From contig JAGKTZ010000015.1 in the NCBI GenBank assembly GCA_021153165.1, positions 1 to 33,151 of the forward strand: DNA of 33,151 nucleotides, written 5' to 3'. This stretch comes from Prevotellaceae bacterium (GTDB taxonomy: Bacteria; Bacteroidota; Bacteroidia; Bacteroidales; Bacteroidaceae). The position numbers and the translations under genes are program-made. A model generated the notes under the pieces. That model made no database searches. It was given only the letters and a program-made list of their open reading frames with translations, and had not been told where the DNA came from. Position 1 is the first letter of the stretch, and each line of letters opens with the position of its first letter. Shown here piece after piece: positions 14,416-21,489 of the stretch.

Positions 14416-15300
14416 CTAAAAGTCATTGACGAATCTTTCTATATTTTGTTTTGTTTCGGAGCGGACGCTAACCAATGGCAGTCGTAAATGATTTTCTATC
14501 ATTTCTCTTGCCGACAGGAAACATTTTACTCCAGAAGGATTGCCATCTACTGCAAGCAAATTATACATCTCGGTGAATTTATTATGTATAGCAGTAGCTT
14601 TCTCTAAGTCTTGATTCAGACCAGCATAAACCATTGCTTTAAATTCAGCGGGGTAAACATTGCCAAGTACTGAAATTACACCTACCCCACCCTTGTTGAT
14701 AATATCAAGTGTCAGACCATCGTCACCACTTATAACCTCAAATCCCTTTGGCGCTTTGGTAATAATTTCATTGACTTGATCTATTTTTCCAGATGCTTCC
14801 TTTATAGCTACAACGTTCTGGCAATCATTGGCAATACGCAGGGTGGTTGCAGCTTCAAGGTTAACCCCCGTTCTGCTAGGTACATTATACAATATTATTG
14901 GCAGTGGAGAGACGTCTGCAATTGCTTTATAATGTTGATAGAGTCCTTCCTGCGATGGCTTATTATAATATGGCGTAACAATAAGTAAACCATCCCAACC
15001 TGATAGGTCAGACTTTTTGACTCTGTCAATAATGGCTCTTGTATTGTTACCACCAAATCCTAACAACATGGGTATCCTACCACCAATTACGCGCTGCGCA
15101 ATATTCATCACACAAAGCTGCTCTTCAGTTGAGAGGCAGGGTGTTTCTGCTGTAGTTCCCAATATGCAGAGGAAGTCGGTAGCGCAGTCTAAATGAAATT
15201 GTAAAAGTTTCTCAAGAGATGATTCATCGAGACTACCATCTTGATGAAAGGGCGTGACCAGGGCTACACCCATCCCTCTAAACGGATTGCATCTGCTCAT
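14416..15300 (-). CDS. dapA: 4-hydroxy-tetrahydrodipicolinate synthase
   Basis: Condenses pyruvate with aspartate semialdehyde, the first committed step of lysine and diaminopimelate synthesis. Of 294 residues, the usual length, it shows GTTAETPCLS (48-57), YYNKPSQEGLYQHY (111-124), Tyr138 in LYNVPSRTGVN, the Schiff-base Lys167 in VVAIKEASG, and VISGDDG after it. I chose the ATG at 15300 because the frame's earlier ATG at 15321 lies inside the -7 element of a well-formed promoter (15319-15351). It therefore has its own promoter between the upstream nucleosidase gene and itself. A hairpin terminator follows at 14233-14269. The call is strong. Confidence 0.95.
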   Translation of the reverse strand: MSRCNPFRGMGVALVTPFHQDGSLDESSLEKLLQFHLDCATDFLCILGTTAETPCLSTEEQLCVMNIAQRVIGGRIPMLLGFGGNNTRAIIDRVKKSDLSGWDGLLIVTPYYNKPSQEGLYQHYKAIADVSPLPIILYNVPSRTGVNLEAATTLRIANDCQNVVAIKEASGKIDQVNEIITKAPKGFEVISGDDGLTLDIINKGGVGVISVLGNVYPAEFKAMVYAGLNQDLEKATAIHNKFTEMYNLLAVDGNPSGVKCFLSAREMIENHLRLPLVSVRSETKQNIERFVNDF

Positions 15301-15318
15301 ATATTTCTTATTTTTTTG

Positions 15319-15351
15319 CAAAGTTAGTGATTTTGTCTTGACTCTGCCAAA
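15319..15351 (-). promoter_or_regulatory. dapA: Bacteroidota-type promoter of dapA
   Basis: On the minus strand a TTTG (-33, 15351-15348) and a TAACTTTG (-7, 15326-15319) are 21 bp apart, a near-ideal match to the Bacteroidota consensus. The -7 box ends 18 bp before the ATG at 15300, giving a very short leader, and fixes that start. Confidence 0.75.
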
Positions 15352-15381
15352 TTGAAGTAAAATAATTAAACGGTGAAGGCA

Positions 15382-15969
15382 TTATTTAGAACACAGAAAA
15401 TGTGTTTCAAAGAATCGACTCAATCCACATTGAGCATCAGCCAATTTGTCCTCCCACACTTTTAACGAATTCTGACCTATCACATCTGTGATATACTTGA
15501 CAGAGATGAAGGGTATCTGCATTTGTTCGCAAACTACGGCTTGTGCAAAAGCCTCCATATCGACTACATCACCGACTACATCACTTAAATCAGACAAAAA
15601 CTTGTCACCTGTATTCACTTGATATTGTTGCCTTTGAACATCCTCTGCGTAAAGACTATCCAGGACCTGAGGTAAAGGGAAAGTATTGTGCAGCGTAGAA
15701 ACTATACCCTGTAATGGTAATTCCATTAGGTCGCGGTCTACAAAGCGACGTGCTACGATGATATCTTCCACTTGATGTTTCAACGTACCAGCAGTGCCAA
15801 CGTTGAGCACAGCGATAGGTTGATGCTCGAATACAGCTTTCATCAGCGAGGCAGCTGATAGGCTCTTCCCCACCCCAGTTATGACATTTATCACCTCGCA
15901 TCCTGGAATCTGAATATTGATAAATTCAGACTCCAGTGCGAATGTTATGATGATTTTGGGATTATTCAT
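15382..15969 (-). CDS. mtn: 5'-methylthioadenosine/S-adenosylhomocysteine nucleosidase-like phosphorylase-fold protein
   Basis: Predicted to cleave adenine from methylthioadenosine and S-adenosylhomocysteine, recycling the methyl cycle. Of 195 residues, it is shorter than E. coli MTAN (232). It shows ALESEF (11-16), ITGVGKSLSA (30-39), VLNVGTAG (54-61), NTGDKFLSD (119-127), and VVDMEAFA with Glu139, followed by VKYITD with Asp162 as candidate catalytic residue. The ATG at 15969 overlaps the last bases and stop of ettA (ATGAATAA), so translation is likely coupled; a start further upstream would lie within ettA. It ends the tgt-to-nucleosidase operon. Exact substrate is less certain than the fold, because related nucleosidases differ only subtly. 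Confidence 0.82.
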   Translation of the reverse strand: MNNPKIIITFALESEFINIQIPGCEVINVITGVGKSLSAASLMKAVFEHQPIAVLNVGTAGTLKHQVEDIIVARRFVDRDLMELPLQGIVSTLHNTFPLPQVLDSLYAEDVQRQQYQVNTGDKFLSDLSDVVGDVVDMEAFAQAVVCEQMQIPFISVKYITDVIGQNSLKVWEDKLADAQCGLSRFFETHFLCSK

Positions 15970-17656
15970 ACAACTTGCGGTAACGGATACGCTTGGGCTC
16001 TTCAAGTCCGAGACGCTTAGCCTTGTTTACTTCATAGTCGCTATATGAACCTTCGAAGAAGAATACATTGCCTTCGCCCTCAAAGGCTAGAATGTGAGTA
16101 CAGATACGGTCCAGGAACCAACGGTCGTGGCTAATTACGACGGCACAGCCTGCAAAGTTTTCAAGACCTTCTTCCAATGCGCGCAATGTATTGACGTCGA
16201 TATCATTGGTAGGTTCGTCCAAAAGTAACACGTTGCCTTCTTGCTTCAAAGCCATTGCTAAGTGCAAACGATTGCGTTCACCGCCAGAAAGGACACCACA
16301 TTTCTTTTCTTGGTCTGCTCCTGAGAAATTAAATCGACTCAGGTATGCGCGTGAATTAATATCTCTTCCACCCATACGTATCAATTCATTTCCTCCGCTT
16401 ATCACTTCGTATACAGACTTATTGGGGTCAATATCTTTGTGTTGTTGGTCTACATAAGCCAACTTAACGGTTTCGCCTACTTCAAAGTCACCTGTATCTG
16501 GTGTATCCAATCCCATGATTAGGCGGAAAAGCGTCGTCTTACCTGCACCGTTGGGACCAATTACACCGATAATACCATTTGGGGGCAACATGAAGTTGAG
16601 GTCTTTGAAAAGTTCTTTTTGTGGGAAACTTTTAGCAACATGTTGTGCCTCGATAACCTTATTTCCTAAACGTGGTCCATTAGGGATAAAGATTTCTACG
16701 TGTTGTTCTTTTTCCTTTTGGTCTTCGTTCAAGAGTTTGTCGTATGAATTCAAACGTGCCTTACCCTTAGCCTGGCGAGCCTTTGGTGCCATGCGCACCC
16801 ATTCCAATTCGCGTTCCAAAGTCTTGCGTCGTTTGCTAGCCACCTTTTCTTCCATTTCCATTCTCTTGGTCTTTTGCTCCAACCATGATGAATAGTTGCC
16901 TTGCCATGGAATGCCTTCACCACGGTCCAATTCAAGAATCCATCCAGCTACGTCGTCCAGGAAGTAGCGGTCGTGAGTTACAGCAATTACAGTACCTTCG
17001 TATTGGTTCAAGTGCTGTTCCAACCAGTCGATACTTTCTGCGTCCAAGTGGTTGGTAGGTTCGTCCAAGAGGAGCACATCTGGTTTCTGCAACAACAAAC
17101 GGCAAAGCGCCACGCGGCGACGTTCACCTCCTGAGAGATGCTCTACCAATTGGTCTGCAGGGGGGCAATTCAAGGCAGCCATAGCTCGTTCCAAGCGGCT
17201 GTCCAAGTTCCATGCATCTGAAGCGTCTAGTAAGTCTTGCAATTCACCTTGGCGTGCGAAGAGACCATTCATTTTTTCTTCATCCTCGTAGTATTCAGGC
17301 AAACCGAACTTTAGGTTGATTTCTTCGTATTCTGCAAGGGCGTTTACAATTTCGCTTACCCCTTCTTGTACGATTTCTTTGACAGTTTTAGTATCATCTA
17401 ATTCTGGTTCCTGAGGAAGGTAACCCACCGAGTAGCCTGGTGAGAATACTACGTCACCTTGGAAATCTTTGTCAATACCAGCGATGATTTTCATCAAGGT
17501 CGATTTACCTGAACCGTTCAACCCAATGATACCAATCTTAGCGCCATAGAAGAATGACAGGTAGATGTTCTTCAGAATTTGCTTATTTGTTTGGCGAATA
17601 GTCTTTGAGACCCCCACCATTGAAAAGATAATTTTCTTATCGTCTACTGTAGCCAT
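15962..17656 (-). CDS. ettA: ABC-F translation factor EttA
   Basis: Energy-dependent translational throttle protein, an ABC-F ATPase that binds the ribosomal E site. Of 564 residues, it has two ATP-binding cassettes with Walker A GLNGSGKST (about 44-52) and GPNGAGKTT (about 368-376), signature motifs HLSGGERRR and VLSGGERNR, and Walker B LLLDEPTNHLD and LLLDEPTNDID. The linker contains RRKTLERELEWVRMAPKARQAKGKARLNSYDKL, the EttA-type coiled segment, and the C-terminus is short as in EttA rather than Uup. It starts 29 bp after the helicase stop and its end overlaps the nucleosidase start by 8 bases. No membrane partner is present, as expected. Confident. Confidence 0.95.
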   Translation of the reverse strand: MATVDDKKIIFSMVGVSKTIRQTNKQILKNIYLSFFYGAKIGIIGLNGSGKSTLMKIIAGIDKDFQGDVVFSPGYSVGYLPQEPELDDTKTVKEIVQEGVSEIVNALAEYEEINLKFGLPEYYEDEEKMNGLFARQGELQDLLDASDAWNLDSRLERAMAALNCPPADQLVEHLSGGERRRVALCRLLLQKPDVLLLDEPTNHLDAESIDWLEQHLNQYEGTVIAVTHDRYFLDDVAGWILELDRGEGIPWQGNYSSWLEQKTKRMEMEEKVASKRRKTLERELEWVRMAPKARQAKGKARLNSYDKLLNEDQKEKEQHVEIFIPNGPRLGNKVIEAQHVAKSFPQKELFKDLNFMLPPNGIIGVIGPNGAGKTTLFRLIMGLDTPDTGDFEVGETVKLAYVDQQHKDIDPNKSVYEVISGGNELIRMGGRDINSRAYLSRFNFSGADQEKKCGVLSGGERNRLHLAMALKQEGNVLLLDEPTNDIDVNTLRALEEGLENFAGCAVVISHDRWFLDRICTHILAFEGEGNVFFFEGSYSDYEVNKAKRLGLEEPKRIRYRKLYE

Positions 17657-17685
17657 ATTTTATATATATTATGTTATAGTTTTAT

Positions 17686-19002
17686 CTATTTATTATTCTC
17701 AGCAGGTTTGTTCTCTTTGGATTTATTGCTTTTAGATTTGTTATTACGAACGAAGCGTTTCTTGCGCGGTTTGTTTTCTACTCCTTCATCAGAAGACTTA
17801 CTTTTGCCTCTTCGATTGTTGTATTTTCGCTTACCCTTTTTCTTCGGATTTTCAGGTTCTTCTTTGGGGGCTTCCATGCCTTTGGGCAAGTCTTGCACGG
17901 GTACTTTCTTTTCCAGGAGTTTCTCGATATTCCTCAGTGCGAAGTGGTCTTTAGCGTTGACTAGTGTGAAAGCCTTGCCTGACCTACCAGCACGCGCTGT
18001 ACGGCCTATTCTATGTACATAGTCTTCGGGATCGCGCGGCACATCATAATTGATGACCATAGCGATATCGTCTATATCGATACCACGCGCTACGATATCT
18101 GTTGCCACGAGCACATCTATCTTCATTGCACGGAATGCCAGCATCACCTCATTACGTTGTTTTTGCTCTAGGTCTGAGTGCATCGCCGCAGCATTATACC
18201 CTTTTCTTTTCAACTCAATATTCAGTTCTTTTACCTTTTGCTTTGATGATGCGAAGATAATGACGCGCTCTGGAGGCGTTTGCTTGAAAATATGCTGCAC
18301 AATGGCGGTTTTGTCTTTGTCATAGCAGTGGTACATACCCTGAGCGATATTTTCTGCAGGTTTTGAGACTGCCAGTCTCACTTCTACCGGATTGCACATA
18401 ATGTTTTTTGCCATTTCGTTTATCTTATCCGGCATTGTTGCAGAAAACAGGATAGTTTGCCTTTCTTTAGGCATTTCGTTGACGATTTTCATTATATCGT
18501 CATAGAATCCCATATCCAGCATTCGGTCTGCTTCGTCCAGTATCAAATGTGTAGTACGACTCAAATCCAAGCTACCGAGTTGCAGATGCGTAATCAGTCT
18601 GCCTGGTGTAGCAATCACGATATCCGCCCCTTGTTTCAGGCTGCGTCGCTCCTGTTCGTACCTTTCGCCATCGTTGCCGCCATACACTGCTACTCCATTC
18701 ACATTCATATAGTACGCAAACCCTTGCAGTGCTTGGTCTATTTGTTTTGCCAATTCTCGTGTAGGAGCCATAATCAAGGCATTCACGGCATCTGCGGGAT
18801 GACTGTCATCTGTCAGAAGTGTCAGCAGAGGTAATAGATACGCAGCCGTCTTGCCTGTACCCGTTTGTGCAATTCCTATCAAGTCCTTCTTGCTCAGGAT
18901 TTGTGGGATGGTATGCTCTTGGACGGGTGTACACTCGTCGAAATGCATATCGTAGAGTGCATCAAGCAAATCTTCATTTAGTGGCAAGTCTGTAAAATAC
19001 AT
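17686..19002 (-). CDS. DEAD-box ATP-dependent RNA helicase (RhlE-like) with basic tail
   Basis: RNA helicase of 438 residues from the ATG at 19002 (MYFTDLPLNEDLLDAL). It carries the Q motif region, AQTGTGKT, PTRELA, ILDEADRMLDMGF, SATMP, and HRIGRTARAGRSG. The last 50 residues are rich in Lys, Arg, Asn and Ser (GKRKYNNRRGK, RFVRNNKSKSNK), an unstructured RNA-binding tail common in Bacteroidota RhlE-type helicases. It starts 4 bp after the LptF/LptG gene stop and is followed by ettA after 29 bp, so it belongs to the same operon. A longer start at 19041 would overlap the permease gene by 35 bases and lacks family similarity. The role is probably rRNA or mRNA remodelling, but which RNA is unknown. 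Confidence 0.93.
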   Translation of the reverse strand: MYFTDLPLNEDLLDALYDMHFDECTPVQEHTIPQILSKKDLIGIAQTGTGKTAAYLLPLLTLLTDDSHPADAVNALIMAPTRELAKQIDQALQGFAYYMNVNGVAVYGGNDGERYEQERRSLKQGADIVIATPGRLITHLQLGSLDLSRTTHLILDEADRMLDMGFYDDIMKIVNEMPKERQTILFSATMPDKINEMAKNIMCNPVEVRLAVSKPAENIAQGMYHCYDKDKTAIVQHIFKQTPPERVIIFASSKQKVKELNIELKRKGYNAAAMHSDLEQKQRNEVMLAFRAMKIDVLVATDIVARGIDIDDIAMVINYDVPRDPEDYVHRIGRTARAGRSGKAFTLVNAKDHFALRNIEKLLEKKVPVQDLPKGMEAPKEEPENPKKKGKRKYNNRRGKSKSSDEGVENKPRKKRFVRNNKSKSNKSKENKPAENNK

Positions 19003-19006
19003 AATG

Positions 19007-20143
19007 CTATTGTGGAGTTCTTTTATATAGGACGAATGCAATTATCGCAAATAGTATGTTAGGTAACCAAACTGCAAGCATTGCAGGCCATCCTGCGTTA
19101 GTAGCAAAAGTTGCTGCAACGGATTGGAGAAGAATATACGTAAAACTTAGTGCTAACCCTAATCCTATAGATGTTCCCATCCCGTTCTTACGTTTTTGAC
19201 AGGATAGTGATACACCTATCAAGGTCAATATTAATGCAGCAAACGGTGAAGCAAAACGTTTGTGATATTCTACCTCAAATGCGCTAATACCAGCAGCACC
19301 ACGATTAGCTTGCTTTACGATGAATTCTTTTAATTGGGGAAGTGTCATTGTCTCCTGCTGATTATTGACATAGAAGAAATCTGATGGTTCCATATTGATA
19401 ATAGTATCTAATTTGGCTCCATTCGTAATTTCTTCCTTCATTCCCTTAAATTCTCGCAATGTATATTGTTGGACGCTCCAACTATATCTTTTTTCTGCTA
19501 AAGTGTCATAATTTATAACATTTGCAGTTAGTCGAGATTTCAGCTGTTTGTTTTCGAATTTATCCAGCGAGAAGCCAAATCCTCTTTTGGTCTCATTATC
19601 AAATTGAGTGATGTAGGCAACTACACCTGGTGCAACTTGTAATTGCACATTTTCGGTTATCGTGGACTTTTTCTTTTTCAAATAAGTGTTTTCAAAATTT
19701 ACTCTTGCTACATTGCCTTTGGGAATAATATACGCTCCTAAGACAAATGTCATCACACCAATCAAAATGGCAGAATAGAAATAGGGACGCAATAGTCTCC
19801 TATAACTGATTCCAGCTGCTTTCATAGCAATAATCTCTGATTTATCCGCCAATTTTGACGTAAAGAAAATCACAGAGATGAACACAAATAGTGGACTGAA
19901 CAGGTTGACAAAGTAGGGAATAAAGTTGAAGTAGAATTCAAAAACAATATTCTTGAAAGAAACACCACTTTGTGTAAATTTGTCAATCTTTTCATTGTAG
20001 TCGAAGATGATAGCAATCGTAATAATGATTAATATCAAGAAAAAATATGTACTCAAGAATTTGCCGATAATATATCGGTCAATTCTATTAATCCCTAAAT
20101 ATTTTAGGAACATGAGTAACATATTTTTTATCTTCTTATGCAT
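19007..20143 (-). CDS. LptF/LptG-family permease (YjgP/YjgQ)
   Basis: Inner-membrane half of the LPS export transporter, working with LptB. Of 378 residues, it shows the family layout: an amphipathic start and RYIIGKFLSTYFFLILIIITIAII (about 24-45), two further hydrophobic segments near 65-125, a large periplasmic beta-jellyroll (about 135-270), and a C-terminal membrane bundle (about 285-375). The segments KLADKSEIIAMKAAGISYRRLLRP and EVEYHKRFASPFAALILTLIGVSLSCQ are typical. I cannot tell LptF from LptG. It follows tgt by 20 bp, an arrangement familiar from Bacteroidota, and is followed by the helicase after 4 bp. The first of several nearby ATGs is used. Confidence 0.88.
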   Translation of the reverse strand: MHKKIKNMLLMFLKYLGINRIDRYIIGKFLSTYFFLILIIITIAIIFDYNEKIDKFTQSGVSFKNIVFEFYFNFIPYFVNLFSPLFVFISVIFFTSKLADKSEIIAMKAAGISYRRLLRPYFYSAILIGVMTFVLGAYIIPKGNVARVNFENTYLKKKKSTITENVQLQVAPGVVAYITQFDNETKRGFGFSLDKFENKQLKSRLTANVINYDTLAEKRYSWSVQQYTLREFKGMKEEITNGAKLDTIINMEPSDFFYVNNQQETMTLPQLKEFIVKQANRGAAGISAFEVEYHKRFASPFAALILTLIGVSLSCQKRKNGMGTSIGLGLALSFTYILLQSVAATFATNAGWPAMLAVWLPNILFAIIAFVLYKRTPQ

Positions 20144-20163
20144 TGAATTTGATTCAAAAAAGT

Positions 20164-21327
20164 TTACAATCTATGAGACAGACGTGGTATCATCATCTTC
20201 TTCCACTCTGCAAACGTATCGTCGAGGATATGCTTTCTAGCTTCCTTCACCAGCCATAAGTAGAATGCCAGGTTGTGTATACTAGCGATTTGCATAGCCA
20301 GCAATTCTTTGGCTTTGAACAAGTGGTGCAGATAGGCTTTGCTGTATTGCAAGTCTGCAGGGCAATGTCCCATCTCGTCGATAGGCGAAAAGTCCTGTGC
20401 CCACTTAGCATTGCGCATGTTGATGATACCCTCGGCGGTGAAGAGCATGGCATTGCGTCCGTTGCGCGTAGGCATCACACAATCAAACATATCCACACCA
20501 CGGTCGATAGCTTCCAGTATATTCACGGGTGTACCTACACCCATCAAGTAGCGAGGCTTCTCTTGGGGCAAAATCTCGTTGACCACCTCAATCATTTCAT
20601 ACATTTGTTCTGCGGGTTCGCCTACTGCGAGGCCACCGATAGCGTACCCTTCAGCATCTACGTCGGTCATAAACTTTGCACTCTCTTGACGCAGGTCCTT
20701 GTACACGCACCCTTGTACGATGGGAAACAAGGCTTGGTGGTAGCCATAGAGGGGCTCAGTGTCGTTGAATCTATTGATACATCGCTTCAGCCAATCGTGA
20801 GTCAAATGCAGGCTTTTCTTAGCATAATTATAGTCTGCTGTGCCTGGAGGACATTCGTCGAAGGCCATCATAATGTCGGCACCAATGACACGCTCAATAT
20901 CCATCACCTTTTCGGGTGTGAAGAAGTGCTTGCTACCATCAATATGCGAACGAAATTCGCACCCTTCGGCGGTCAATTTTCTAATGCCTGTCAATGAAAA
21001 TACCTGGAACCCACCACTATCGGTAAGCATAGGGCGGTCGAACCCATTGAATTTGTGCAGACCACCTGCTTTGCGCAAGGTATCCAGACCTGGACGCAGG
21101 TATAGGTGGTAGGTGTTGCCCAGGATGATTTGAGCACCGATATCTTCCTTGATTTCATGCAGATGTACACCTTTCACACTACCCACTGTGCCCACTGGCA
21201 TGAAGATAGGAGTCTCGATAGGTCCGTGGTCAGTCTGTATCAGACCGGCACGTGCTTCGCTATCCTTGGCAGTATGAAATTTCTTGAAGGTCAATCCACC
21301 TTTTCTGGTCACTTTGATATCTGTCAT
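20164..21327 (-). CDS. tgt: tRNA-guanine transglycosylase
   Basis: Exchanges guanine 34 for preQ1 in tRNAs with GUN anticodons, on the queuosine pathway. Of 387 residues from ATG 21327 (MTDIKVTRKGGLTFKKF); the longer frame from 21417 adds a non-homologous stretch. The blocks LGNTYHLYLRPG, LTDSGGFQVFSL with a catalytic Asp, GADIMMAFDECPPG, IGGLAVGEP, LMGVGTP and DMFDCVMPTRNGRNA are clear. The zinc site is degraded: where most Tgt proteins have CxCxxC, this one has G-x-C-x-x-D (EMGHCPADLQYS), keeping only the middle cysteine and the distal His of IHNL. As far as I recall, Bacteroidota Tgt proteins generally lack these cysteines. It heads a likely operon with the Lpt permease, helicase, ettA and nucleosidase. 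Confidence 0.95.
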   Translation of the reverse strand: MTDIKVTRKGGLTFKKFHTAKDSEARAGLIQTDHGPIETPIFMPVGTVGSVKGVHLHEIKEDIGAQIILGNTYHLYLRPGLDTLRKAGGLHKFNGFDRPMLTDSGGFQVFSLTGIRKLTAEGCEFRSHIDGSKHFFTPEKVMDIERVIGADIMMAFDECPPGTADYNYAKKSLHLTHDWLKRCINRFNDTEPLYGYHQALFPIVQGCVYKDLRQESAKFMTDVDAEGYAIGGLAVGEPAEQMYEMIEVVNEILPQEKPRYLMGVGTPVNILEAIDRGVDMFDCVMPTRNGRNAMLFTAEGIINMRNAKWAQDFSPIDEMGHCPADLQYSKAYLHHLFKAKELLAMQIASIHNLAFYLWLVKEARKHILDDTFAEWKKMMIPRLSHRL

Positions 21328-21489
21328 CGTATTTTCTAGATTATGAGTTTGGAGGGGGATATTGTGCTGGGTGAAATTGTTGTCGGGGTGTGATGTTATG
21401 CAGTGCTTATGCCACATGAGCCCCCCTATCCCTCATTGTCATTTGTCATTGTCAGTCGTCCGTGTTGTCCGCTGGTCTAGGTTGCAACT

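Noticed and set aside
20275..20997. Plus-strand open frame of 240 codons opposite tgt
   Set aside because: Antisense shadow of tgt with His/Cys-rich, motif-free translation.
21435..21455. Short tandem repeat of CATTGTCA between lon and tgt
   Set aside because: Only two overlapping units in a low-complexity stretch; too short to support a regulatory or mobile-element claim.
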